DNA from: Allantophomopsis cytisporea
Lineage: Eukaryota; Ascomycota; Leotiomycetes; Phacidiales; Phacidiaceae
Direction of reading: 5' to 3'
NCBI GenBank assembly: GCA_024752435.1
Contig: CP103020.1
Coordinates: 186,001-250,000, forward strand
DNA length: 64,000 nucleotides
Shown piece after piece: positions 36,295-46,669 of this stretch; within the stretch, counting starts at the first letter, position 1, and every line of letters starts with the position of its first letter. The position numbers and the translations under genes are program-made. The notes beneath the pieces are model-generated. The model ran no database searches, had not been told where the DNA came from, and saw only the letters and a program-made list of their open reading frames with translations.

Positions 36295-38358
36295 TTAGGG
36301 GAGGGGAGCGCCGTAGCCACCAAATATCTCGCCATTTTCGTCATCTAATTCTTCATCTGCGTCACCATCACCCCCATCGGCGCCTTGGTCTTGGGGTATA
36401 TCACCGGCGTTCATGAACGTGTCCTGAACAGGAGTGTGGGGAACGTCATCGCCATCTTCGCCGTCAACTGTATCATCATCATCGGATGCTAGCTCGTTTA
36501 TCATATCAGGACGTTCGTTGAGGTATTTTCGGAGCGCAATTACGCCTTGGCCAGAGAAGACGCAAAAGACTTGTCGTTGATGTTCAGTGAATTCTACAAT
36601 GTGTCAACTGATGTGTTCTTACTTGGTCTTCAAATAGGAAACTTACCAGCTGGTGCTTCGCGACAGAACTTGTCAAGATCATCTCGTAAGAATGCTGCTA
36701 CACCTGTCAAACTAAGATGGGTAAGACGAGGGCAGCTATTAAGGAGTTGAATGATTCCCTGCAACAAATCAGTATATACCTCAAGAATCTCAATTCATAA
36801 TACTTACATGAAGTGTCAAATTAGTGCAGTAACTCAGATGTACACGTTCGAGGCTGTTGGTTTGAGGTGGATATGCGTCGAAGATAGAACTAACATTACC
36901 AACCATACGCCCTGGGAGTGACTTTGAAACTCTTGCAAGAGCAATGACACTCTTATCGGTGATTTGGTTGCACTTGACGAGACCCACACGTCTGAGTTTT
37001 GGTAAGGTTGCAAGTTGGGTGACAGACTCATCAGTAAGATGAATGCAACAGCCCAAGTCGATGTAACGAATGCGATTGCAGCATTTAACAAGGTTGATGA
37101 CAGCAGCATCTGTGATAGACCCACAGTGACCCAAGTGTACATAGTGAAGGTTCTTTCCAAGCTTGCTGATTGCATTAACAGCAGCGTCTGTGATATTCCT
37201 GCACTTGGCAAGGACCAGATTTCTGAGTCTAGGTGCAACATCAATGATCTTCTCAACGGCAGCATCTGTGAGTCTCGTGCAGCTAGTAAGATCCAGGATT
37301 CGGAGATGTTCGTAGGTACGATTTGCAGGAAGTGAAAGGAAGGCCGTATCAGTAATGAGTTCGCAACTAGCAAGCCTTAATTCGCGTAGGCTTTGACCTG
37401 ATGCAATAAGTGCTGTGACTGGTGAGTTGCCGATGAGTCTACATTGATGAAGATCTATCTCAAGAATATTACGGCAGTTCTCCGCGAAAGCCATTATAGC
37501 GTTATCCATAAGTTGATGACAGTCATTAAGTTTAAGCTGCTTCAAGTCAGTACAATTATAAATTAGATCAGTAAGACGGAGACTTACTCTTTTAATGTAT
37601 CTACATGATTGGGCAATCATGATCATTGCTTCATTCGAGATCTTATCACAACCAGAAATGTTGAGACCTTGGAGTTTCCTGCAATTTTGGGCTACTGCCT
37701 GCATCGAGATCTCTGTAAGATCCTTGACGCCCGAAACATCCAAAGCTAGCAAGTGGTTATTGTCGGATACCAACATCTGGAGGCCATTGTCCGTGAGTCC
37801 GACACATGATGTGAGAGTCAGTCTTTCAACACGAGTGCAAATCGAAAGCGGCTGAACACTTCCATCGTTCACTCTTTCTGCCAACTGAGCCAGGTTGAGC
37901 CTCTTAATAAAGTCTCGGTATGCGAAATAAGGGTCATCCATGGTGAGTGTCCGACAAATTGCTCCATGCTTTGGCCAAGTCACACATGCAGGTCGATGCC
38001 AGAGTAGATCAACCGCATTACGAGCCCACTTCTTCGATACAAGCATGCAATTCAACAAGTCCTGTGGCGAGCTGAGCTTTGAGAAGATGCCAATCAGAAC
38101 CTCGGCTGGAAGATGATTTATCGGAGGCACACAAGATTCCTCCTCCACAGCCATGTCTTGGAATGCTGGAACACCGATCGAGGATTGCGAATCATTATTG
38201 CCGGCGAAGAAATCCGACTCGAGCTCATCGTCGGCGCGCGCCGGACTATTACTGGACGAAGACTGAGAGTCAAACTCGGCATCCTGAGTGCTCTCTCTGT
38301 ATGGCGGCCCTCTAGATCTGATCGCGGCCGTGGGAGTGCGCGAGGGTGTAGAAGACAT
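36295..38358 (-). CDS. GRR1: F-box/LRR substrate receptor of SCF ubiquitin ligase
   Basis: SCF-Grr1 targets proteins such as cyclins and nutrient-signalling factors for ubiquitination. Reverse-strand exons 37588-38358, 36808-37536, 36647-36758 and 36295-36593 encode 636 residues. The N-terminal 80 residues are Ser-rich. The F-box is at about 81-120 (NHLPAEVLIGIFSKL). A series of Cys-containing leucine-rich repeats follows (for example LDLTSCTRLTDAAV, VHLGHCGSITDAAV, IDLGCCIHLTDESV), then a conserved GQGVIALRKYLNE motif and an acidic tail. The first intron (37537-37587) is 51 nt, has no stop and keeps frame, so the gene can also be read through it. Removing it restores the repeat spacing CRYIKR/LKLNDCHQL. 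The other two introns are 49 and 53 bp. Confidence 0.95.
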
Positions 38359-39890
38359 GGTCGGTCGCGCCTCCCTCCCGGCGGGGAACAGTTTGCGAAC
38401 AAAGTTGGTCGTTTTGGAGAAGCTTTGAGGCGGTCTTGGGAGATATGCAAACCAGCTCGATAGCCTCTCTAGCTGGTACCGTCACGATAACCGGGGATAT
38501 CCTTGGGTTGGTGTTGTTCAGGTGGAGATTCGTCGGTGTAAGCGGATTCGGATTGCTCAGCCTCGTCGGGCTTCACAGCGGAGATGCGACACGAAAATGA
38601 GGAAGACCTCGGAACAGTCGTTCGGAACGAATATCTGTGTTTCTCTCGCAAGCGAAGGTCGATCGTATCTTCTCTAACTTCTACTCAGATTCGTCGTCGT
38701 GCTGAGAAAGAGATGTGTTGGAGTTGGGATTTGTTGTTTGGCAGATTGGTGGCTTTCTGTTCTGGTGTTTGGGCGTTGTTAATCAAGGCCTCCTCCTACA
38801 AGGCTATTGGTCGCTTAGGTGCCTTAGTCGCATGCAGTTGCAGCAGTTGTGATCTGTGATGTGAACTTCGTCTGGCTCTAGGGTGCAGCATGTTATGATC
38901 TATAATTCGTTGACACGAGTGCGCAGTTGTGATTGACAGCAACCAGTGGTACACGTTGGTCGACTAGAGCATTGGATTTAATGTGGATGGTTAGTAAAAG
39001 CAAGTGTACAAGAAAGAGTCGAGATGCGATAGATACCTCGGTCACAGATCAACGACAAGAACAGACAGACGATGAACTCACTTGCCTTGTAAAAATACAT
39101 ACTTACTTACTCTGTACATCTTTTGTGAGAGGAACGTACCATGGAGGATTCAGTGTTTGTCGAGTATATACAACCTTCACCATCCTCTGACTCGCATGAC
39201 GTGAGCTACTGCATCCCGCTGTACCTTGACTGAAGACGTATGTGGTGGTGAATAATGTCAATGCACCAAATCCAGGCGGACAGTATGATGAAGTGTGCCT
39301 CACCAGTCCTTGGTACGTACTGTACATGACAATCCCTTGCGTTTTCCCAACCTTCTTCTTCCGTGTTATCACAGAGATAATTCAAGGATTTTCTTAACTG
39401 ATCACAATTCATCTGACAGGTCGCATATCCAATCCTGAACCATGGAAGATCATTGACCACTTGAAACTCATATACATAGGGGTGAGAGTTCCACAGTTAT
39501 TGCGACATACCGAATACCTACGTTCATGAGAGTTGCATGAACCATCAATCATGTGATTAATATATTCGTTGCAGATCAGAATCCATAGCAGAACAAAATA
39601 TTTTACAATCCATGAAGACGATCTCATAAAATCACATGTATCTGAAATAAAGCAATGACTATGTAGACTTTAAAGCTTCTATCCTCAAATAATACATAGA
39701 ACTCCCAACTTGGAATAAGATAATCAATCTCACAATACTCAATCGAATCAAGCATCCTTATGAAAGTGGCGTGGTTAACTTACCCCAGATTCTCAAGCCC
39801 AAACCTAAGCTCAAGCTCAAGCTCAAGCTCAAGCTCAAGCTCAAATCACCACGCTCCCATCACAATAACAACCTCACATTCACCCGCAAA
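38359..39890. other. Divergent intergenic region between GRR1 and AIM18
   Basis: Holds the promoters of GRR1 (left) and AIM18 (right). No coding frame was supported. An AAGCTC repeat lies close to the AIM18 start. Confidence 0.6.
39807..39846. repeat. AAGCTC hexanucleotide array in AIM18 leader
   Basis: About six and a half tandem copies. In the AIM18 frame it would read Lys-Leu repeats; in the overlapping upstream frame opened at 39760 it reads a run of Ser. Confidence 0.95.
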
Positions 39891-41015
39891 ATGTCGCTCC
39901 TCACACCAACAGCCCGAGCACTGCGTTGCGTACCGCGCCATTTAAGATCACGACAATGCCTCAACCAACCTCTCCGCTACCTCTCCATGCAACACAACGA
40001 CAACACCTCCAATGACGTCCCATCAACACCCCGCAATCCGCTTGACCCAGTCACATTCCACCGCCTCGAAGCCCAACGACGAGCATACTACAAGCGCCGC
40101 TCGATATATGCCGGAGCCGGATTCGTAGCGGGCATGGTAGCGATCTGGTTAATCGCCCACCAGATCGACCTGCCAGTGGAGAAGAACAAGTTCGACGCGC
40201 CCTCTACCACTGCAGCTCCACAGCTTCCCGGCGCCGACACAGACGGCGTGCAGACTGTTGAGACAGGCACGAGCACGGTTCCCACCTTCCCTCAAACGAT
40301 CAAGTTCTCCGAGTCCGCGGGGCAGGAAGTTGGCAGCGGGACGGTGGATGGACGTACGGAATACCAATTACTTGGACTCGGGATCCGCACCGTCAGTTTC
40401 TTGGGCATTCAAGTATATGTTGTTGGCATGTACATCGCCACGGACGATATTGCCGTCTTACAGGAAAAGTTGATTCGACGGATCGATCCTGTGGCTACTA
40501 CGCTCGTACCGTCGGAGAAGTCCAAGCTGCGTGAGGCATTGCTGAGCCCTGAGAACAGCGAGGACACGTGGAATGAGGTTATTAAGGAGGCTAATGTGCG
40601 GACTCTTGTGCGTATTGTTCCTACGCGTAATACAGACTTTGGCCATTTGAGAGATGCGTGGGTTAGGGCTATGACTGCGCGCGCGCAGCGCAATAAAGAG
40701 TACCAGGATGAGACATTCGGAGAGACTGTCAGTCAGTTCAAGTCGATCTTCAGCAAAGGGAATGTTCCAAAGGGTAAAGAGCTGCTGTTGAGCAGGGGAC
40801 TTGATGGAGGATTGAGTGTCTGGTATGACGATGGGAAGGTCGGTAGTCAGAAGTTGGGACAGGTGCGTGACGAGAGGTTGTCGAGGACTATTTGGCTCAA
40901 CTACCTTGGTGGACCTACTGTCGCTACGGAGGGTGCACGAAGAAACATTGTGGATGGCATAATGGAGTTTGTGGAGAGGCCAGTTGGTACGGTTGCTACG
41001 CAGGTTAAGTTATAG
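39891..41015 (+). CDS. AIM18: AIM18-type mitochondrial chalcone-isomerase-fold protein
   Basis: Intronless gene for a 374-residue member of the AIM18/Fmp22 family. These are mitochondrial proteins with a chalcone-isomerase-like fold and no proven enzymatic reaction. The start at 39891 gives an Arg-rich presequence (LRCVPRHLRSRQCLNQPLR). A single membrane helix follows at about residues 71-90, then the domain itself from about residue 155 (LLGLGIRTVSFLGIQVYVVGMYIA through NVRTLVRIVPTRNTDFGHLRDAW). It ends with RTIWLNYLGGPTVATEGARR, a well-conserved family motif. The frame is open for 40 codons upstream of the ATG. It is convergent with the glutaredoxin gene, 117 bp apart. Confidence 0.95.
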   Translation: MSLLTPTARALRCVPRHLRSRQCLNQPLRYLSMQHNDNTSNDVPSTPRNPLDPVTFHRLEAQRRAYYKRRSIYAGAGFVAGMVAIWLIAHQIDLPVEKNKFDAPSTTAAPQLPGADTDGVQTVETGTSTVPTFPQTIKFSESAGQEVGSGTVDGRTEYQLLGLGIRTVSFLGIQVYVVGMYIATDDIAVLQEKLIRRIDPVATTLVPSEKSKLREALLSPENSEDTWNEVIKEANVRTLVRIVPTRNTDFGHLRDAWVRAMTARAQRNKEYQDETFGETVSQFKSIFSKGNVPKGKELLLSRGLDGGLSVWYDDGKVGSQKLGQVRDERLSRTIWLNYLGGPTVATEGARRNIVDGIMEFVERPVGTVATQVKL

Positions 41016-41132
41016 GCTCTGTGTGAACTGTAGATAATGTATTGTAAAACTAGCACCAATGTATTCTACTCAGAAGCAGGCGTCCTTATACATCCTCATC
41101 GCTCAATTCGATTCGCATACAAGAAATTGCGC

Positions 41133-41549
41133 TTAAACAGCACCGGCATCCTTCAACAAAGATGGGAGCTGGCTCTTCTTGGCTTGAAGATCAGAGTTTC
41201 CTCCAATGTGCTGCTTCTTAATGAAGATGTTTGGGACGGAAGTCTGGCCGGTGAGCTCAGCAAGGGCAGCCTGGATAGCAGATCCATCATCTGCACGAAT
41301 GATTAGCATCATGACCAAATTGCATATGAATAGCGTATATAACATACCGACTTGGTCGAGCTCAATGGCGTAGTACTTAGCGCCCAGCTCGCTCAAGAGC
41401 GACTTGGTGGCCTTGCAGTAAGGGCAGTAGGACTTGCTGAAGACAGCTGCATATCATCAGCACCAATGCATTGGATCCAAAGATGGCGTCTACTCACCGA
41501 CAGCATTGTCATCAATGATGCCTTGAGCCTTGGTCTTTGCCGCGGACAT
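41133..41549 (-). CDS. Dithiol glutaredoxin (CPYC type)
   Basis: Glutathione-dependent thiol-disulfide oxidoreductase. Reverse-strand exons 41498-41549, 41348-41446 and 41133-41290 encode 102 residues, the class I glutaredoxin size, with introns of 51 and 57 bp. The active site CPYC is at Cys25/Cys28. TSVPNIFI (cis-Pro loop) and GGNSDLQ (glutathione-binding turn) follow. The only ATG for this frame is at 41549. The 24 codons above it stay open back to a TGA and encode an Arg/Ser/Thr-rich, acid-free stretch (FLRRFFSTATNPAT) that looks like a mitochondrial presequence without an AUG. A TATA box lies about 150 bp upstream. The ATG form would be cytosolic. Confidence 0.94.
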
Positions 41550-42307
41550 AGTGGCGGGGTTGGTAGCTGTAGAGAAGAAACGGCGTAGGAACGAAATTTT
41601 GGGCGATGTGCGACTCGGAAATCAAGTCGTGGGGTAATAGTAAATATTGTTGTTTGGGAGAGGTAGTAAGTGGGGACTGAGGGGTCTATTGAAATATATA
41701 TAAGGCAAGTGGTCGAGGTGAACGTCTTGTATTACTGATCTGAGATGCTGAGGTGCTTGATTGCGCTGGTCACGGTAGATGACGCAAATTGTGAACGACC
41801 ATAGGCTAGGCCCATCGGCTTTGTAAGGCGACCTCGGCCGCAGAGTTCGGATGCTCGACTCTTGTGCTCGCTATGTAACTTGCCGTAGAAAGTAAGTCGG
41901 CGTAGAATAGGTAGGCATGGATGTATTTGATATTTGATGCATCTTACCCAAGGTATTTATGCATATTTAATCCGGATTATTTCAAATTGTACTTATTCTC
42001 GATTTGATCATATATACACGGTTGATTCTTTTATCAATAATTTTCGCTTGACTTATCAGATGTTATTGGTAGTCTTTGGAATCCGAGGGGGTCTTCTAGC
42101 ATTATCCCTCTCTGCAGACTGCATACGTATCGTACTGTCCCTTAGTGGGTCAATCAGAGCTCTTTCTACCTTAAACTCGGAAATCTGACGTCCTCTTCGC
42201 TTGAGACCAAATCATCATCCCAATTCATCCCTACAACAATCCAACTTTTAAACCCGCCCACGAAGGGATAGCCCAGCTCTTGCAGAGCTACTTCTCAAAT
42301 AATCAAA
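41550..42307. other. Divergent intergenic region between glutaredoxin and BAG genes
   Basis: Contains the glutaredoxin TATA box at 41694-41703 and the leader of the BAG gene. No ATG occurs between 42062 and 42307 on the plus strand. No separate gene was supported. Confidence 0.6.
41694..41703 (-). promoter_or_regulatory. TATA box of the glutaredoxin gene
   Basis: On the reverse strand the sequence reads TTATATATAT about 150 nt before the ATG at 41549. Transcription would start roughly 30 nt further on, before the cryptic presequence. Confidence 0.5.
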
Positions 42308-43363
42308 GTGGCTTCCAGCGCACTGGCATCGCAAGGTGCCCTCCAACGGCTGCCGGACGCTCTACAAAATTACGTCGATCAAGCCTTGCAATCCCTCAAT
42401 CACGCATACTCACAACTGCCCGAGCCCGCACGCACATACATTCAGAGTGCTGCAAAAACCACACACCTCGATACTCCAGCAGGTCTCACCGGCGCTGCTC
42501 TACTCCTCCTTACGGCAACCATCTCAATGAGCCGATGGGGAAACTTCTGGCGTGGAGGACCGTCATCTCCTTTTTCCTCGCAGCAGGCACCGCCAACCGT
42601 TCGTGATGAGGATTTCAGCTACATTACGTCCCAGGATCTCGATGACAGCAGAAGGGGCACTGGCGATGATGTATTGTTGGTGAAGAATAAGGGCATCACT
42701 TACCCGTTGAAATTCCCGACACACAGTATTGATGATGGCAGACTACAGGTGGGGGATGTGAGACGAAGAGCCGCTCTTTCCATGGATATTAAGAAGGCGG
42801 ATAAGTTGAAGTTGGTTTACAAGGGCAAGCAGTTGAAGGATGACTCCGCGCCGTGTCGGGATTACAAGCTCAAGACAAATGCGGAAATTCTTTGTGTTGT
42901 AGGGGAGGGAGACGATGATAGCGAGTCCGAAGAGTCAGAGGCTTCAGGAGCAGGAACGAAGAAGAAGCGTGTTCGCAAGTCCAAGAAGAAGACGAAGAAG
43001 TCCAAAAATCCAAACCTCTCTCCTCCACCAACAGGCCAATCCAGCGGCACCGCCTCACCCGCGCCCCCAGCACCAAAAACTCCAATCGAGAAGCTGCAGG
43101 CTATCTCGAGCGGTTTCCACACAAAGATTTTGCCGCTGTGTGTGCAATACACGGCTTCTCCGCCAGAGGACCCGAAGAAGAGAGATTTCGAGCACAAGAA
43201 GCTCAGTGAGACGATCATGCAAGACGTGCTTTTGAAGTTGGACGGTGTAGAAACTGAGGGTGATCCGACTGCTCGACAGATGAGAAAGGACTTGGTCAGA
43301 GAGGCGCAGGGTGTACTTAACGGTTTGGATGACAAGATCGCGCAGCTGCAGCAAGCTTCATGA
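42308..43363 (+). CDS. Membrane-anchored UBL-BAG domain co-chaperone (Bag101/102, Snl1-like)
   Basis: Hsp70 nucleotide-exchange co-chaperone anchored to the ER or nuclear membrane. The intronless frame has, in order, an N-terminal helix region, a membrane segment at about residues 59-75 (AGLTGAALLLLTATISM), a ubiquitin-like domain at about 119-200 (LVYKGKQLKDD motif), a Lys/Ser-rich linker and a BAG domain at about 257-345. This order matches S. pombe Bag101/Bag102. The unusual point is the start. The frame has no ATG before residue 74, which lies beyond the membrane anchor. I place the start at the GTG at 42308, which has an ideal context (AAA before, G after). The plus strand has no ATG for about 245 nt upstream. 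A missed 5' exon or a sequence error is possible. Confidence 0.85.
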   Translation: MASSALASQGALQRLPDALQNYVDQALQSLNHAYSQLPEPARTYIQSAAKTTHLDTPAGLTGAALLLLTATISMSRWGNFWRGGPSSPFSSQQAPPTVRDEDFSYITSQDLDDSRRGTGDDVLLVKNKGITYPLKFPTHSIDDGRLQVGDVRRRAALSMDIKKADKLKLVYKGKQLKDDSAPCRDYKLKTNAEILCVVGEGDDDSESEESEASGAGTKKKRVRKSKKKTKKSKNPNLSPPPTGQSSGTASPAPPAPKTPIEKLQAISSGFHTKILPLCVQYTASPPEDPKKRDFEHKKLSETIMQDVLLKLDGVETEGDPTARQMRKDLVREAQGVLNGLDDKIAQLQQAS

Positions 43364-43802
43364 GATTCATGACGATAATAGATCAATTTTGTGTTTAATT
43401 ACGGCGAGAATGTCATAGAGTTACACGAGAGGGAAACGACTAGTTCAAGAATGTGTGGTGTGTGGTTTTATTAGTTGATGGTGTTGCGGCTCAAAATTTG
43501 CGCACTTTGTATGCATGGTATGGTAACAAATGTCCTTTTTTACGCTCAATCATAACAACTTGGCTTTTCCGTTGTATCATTGGGCAATAACATGCTCACT
43601 CTCATCGCAGCCTTTGCATTCGTTCTAAGGGATGCAAGCTTCCCCACAAAGCACCGCACAATTATCGCACTCTCTTCTGCGCAAGTTATTAGTCAGCAAT
43701 TCTCATAAACAATACACTGTATATGTATATGGACAAATTCCATATGATTTCCTATATCTCAATCATCACATTTCTTCGAAAGTTATCGATCCTGTTGTAA
43801 TC
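43364..43802. other. Intergenic, promoter of the FAD oxidoreductase gene
   Basis: A TATA-poor region. It contains an ATG at 43632 in frame with the next gene, 57 codons upstream of the preferred start. Confidence 0.5.
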
Positions 43803-45559
43803 ATGGCTGAAGACGCGCATGTTCACGATATCATAATCGTCGGCGCCGGTCCCTGTGGCCTCGCCGTCGCAGCCCGTCTCCACGAACACACCCCTTCCGC
43901 CCTATTCACAGATACAGAACATAATCGCTTCTACAGACGCTACCCAGGAAAGCCTACACTCGACCACTGCACAGGCCGCTACTCCAAAGGCGCTTGTCCA
44001 TGCCCCAAACACAGTCCTAGGCAGTCGAAATCCCCCTATGATATGCTCGTCTTGGATGCTACATCCGATCACTGGATGGGCACCTGGAACCGAAATTTTG
44101 AGGCCTTGCAAATCAGTCATTTGAGAAGCCCGTTGTTCTTTCATCCTGACCCGAGGGATAGGGATGGCTTGCTAGCGTTTGCATATAGCGAGGGCAAGAT
44201 GCGCGACTTGGAGGAATTGACGGGTGTAGTGGGAAAGGAATTAAGCAAGCACAAGAGGAAGATGAAAGCGAAAGGTGGAAGGTATTTCACACCCTCCTCG
44301 AACATACATTGATTCAGCTCTAATATCTTGCAGAAAACAAGCAGACGTAGTCCTCGATGAGCGTGACCGCCATGATTATTTCACGCCGTCGCGTCCGCTC
44401 TTTGAGAAATACTGCACGCACATCATCTCTCGCTACTCAATCGACGACATTGTCGTCCAGGCCAAGCTCGAGTCCCTAACATACGGATACGTAGATACTC
44501 TGTCTCACCTAACTGACGACAAGGTCTTCACGCTGAAAACCTCCACCGGCATAAAGTACGCTCGTATCGTCGTCCTCGCTATCGGCGCCCCTCATCTGCC
44601 CGTTGTGCCTGCTGACTCGCCGCTCAGTGCGTTCCCGAGGGGGAGCGCATGCCACTCCAGCCATATCTCGACCTGTGGGCTGCTTCCGAGTCAAGTGAAG
44701 GCGAAGATTGGGGAGGGAAAGAGGACGAATGTGGTGGTTGTTGGGGGCGGGTTGACGAGTGCGCAGATTTCGGATGCGTGTGTCAAGGCTGGTGTCAGCA
44801 AGGTGTGGCATATAATGCGCAGTGATATCAAGGTCAAGCATTTTGATGTGGATTTGGGGTGGGTTGCCAAGTTCCGGAATACGTTGCTGAGTGCGTTCTG
44901 GATGGCAGACGATGATGATGGTGAGTCTTCTTTTGTACCTCTCCATTCCTGAATACATATTAATCCCAACAGAACGCCTAGAAATGGTTAAGCGTGCACG
45001 CAACGGCGGTTCCATCACGCCTAAATTCAGGCAAATCCTAGCCACGCATGAGTTCCATGGGCGACTTACCATCCACCCCTTCACGAAGATCGTAGACGCT
45101 GTCTGGGACGCAGATGCCTCAACGTGGAGTCTTGGAACGTCGCCCGCACTCGATCTCCCACCTATCGACCATGTGATCTACGCAACAGGTGCGCAGCCCA
45201 ATGTAGAGACTATGCCGATGCTGGCGGACCTGATGGCTGAGCATCCGGTGGACGTGAAGGGCGGTATGCCTTGTCTCACGAACGACCTTATGTGGAAGGA
45301 TGATGTGCCTTGCCTTATGACTGGGAGGCTTGCGGCGCTGAGGCTTGGGCCTGGAGCTGGAAATCTGGAGGGTGCCAGACTTGGTGCAGAGAGGATAGCG
45401 TGGAAGGTCGAGGAGTTGTTGCAGTTTGGTAGTGGTAATGTGGAGTGTTTCGATGATCGGGAGGATGGGAAGGTGGATTGGGGAGAGGAGCAGCAAAGCT
45501 TTACTAGTGGCGCTGGAAATAGCTTTGGTGTATTGGGTGATTTAGAATGGCTGTTATAG
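43803..45559 (+). CDS. FAD-dependent oxidoreductase, SidA/OSGIN-like monooxygenase
   Basis: Exons 43803-44281, 44334-44920 and 44973-45559 (two 52-bp introns) encode 550 residues. The FAD-binding Rossmann motif is at residues 10-22 (IIIVGAGPCGLA). Conserved WMGTWNRNFEALQISHLRSP and DYFTPSRPLFEKYC follow. A second nucleotide-binding motif (VVVVGGGLTSAQ) marks the NAD(P)H site, and HVIYATGAQPN is the C-terminal ATG motif of flavin monooxygenases. This arrangement is that of N-hydroxylating or OSGIN-type flavoproteins; the substrate cannot be named. The chosen ATG has A at -3 and G at +4. An in-frame ATG at 43632 would add 57 residues of less conserved character, possibly a targeting sequence. 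It sits between the BAG gene and a strip of orphan genes. Confidence 0.88.
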
Positions 45560-46669
45560 TAGGAGAGAACTTTATGTTATGAATTGAATGATTGTTCTGT
45601 TGACATTGATCATGAGAACTGTTGTGGTGTTTGATTTTCAAGTGTATGCGAGTTCATATTATCAAGTACGTGCTATCTATTTACCTCCATTGTGTAATCT
45701 TCAATAGTCCCTCACTTCAGAAGACTTCGAAGCAAAGCTTTCATGACAGTTAAGTGTTGGAGTATTCTAATACAACTCAATACGGACGTGTGCAGTAAAT
45801 CTCGTTCTTTGCTATGCCCCCTGCTACTTCGATTATCTTTTGCTCTCTTCTATTTTCGTGCTCCTCCTGTAAATTCCGATTCTTACATCTACTACTACTT
45901 GCAGATCCAATATCGACAATCAAGGGCCACGCAACTCACGTCATAAGGAGGACATACTCAGTAATATTGTCAACATGGGATGCTCGGATAACATATGCTG
46001 TGCTATGCAAGAGCACAGTATACCAAACACACTTCGGATGATCGGTGTTGGAAACATGACAAGTTTATCTTTTGCAATAAAGGTAGTCATATTGAAGTAA
46101 ACTGGTAGGATATAACTTGAACCCTGAGGATCTTGGGTAGAGGGAGAGAAAGGAGGGGGAACGAAAAGACTGTGATCAAGGGAGATCGGCTACGGCTGTG
46201 ATAGAGATCGATGAAAGAAAAGCCGCCAAAAATGGCTTGGAGGTGAAACATGCGAATGACAGAGAAGCCAGCGCTTCTCAAAATCCTCGATGGTAGACAG
46301 ACGCTGTGTTGTACTTAGTACGGAGCCACGTTCTCCAGTATATTTGGTAACCAGGGTCGAGCATTGTGCGCGATTAGAACAGGGAAGCTGAAGAGCAGGG
46401 GACGTTGACAGCGTACAACGTGTCACTCTGTTCGTAGTGACTGGTGCTTGTGAGTCGAAAGCTGTGGTTGTCACTTTTCTCTCAATAATTCTGCATGTGA
46501 ATAACGCCCCAAGAGGGTGACAAACTAGAACACTCGTCCAGTCGATCAGGTACGAAGGACCTCTCACGCCTTGTCCACGGATATAGGAAGAGGCGCTCTA
46601 GATAACTACAGGTAGGTTGATGGGACAACTAGGCAATAATGAATGCAATTATCTTGGACATAAGAAATC
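45560..46669. other. Intergenic, no gene seen
   Basis: The reverse frames at 46087-46567 read Ser/Thr/Cys-rich sequence with no family pattern. The purine-skewed stretch 46130-46180 is noncoding in appearance. Confidence 0.5.

Noticed and set aside
36834..37373. 179-codon minus-strand frame
   Set aside because: Alternative frame inside the GRR1 leucine-rich repeats.
39114..39372. 89-codon minus frame between GRR1 and AIM18
   Set aside because: No family pattern; it overlaps other equally weak frames.
46087..46567. 125-codon Ser/Thr/Cys-rich minus frame
   Set aside because: No motif, no splice support and no codon character distinguishing it from background.
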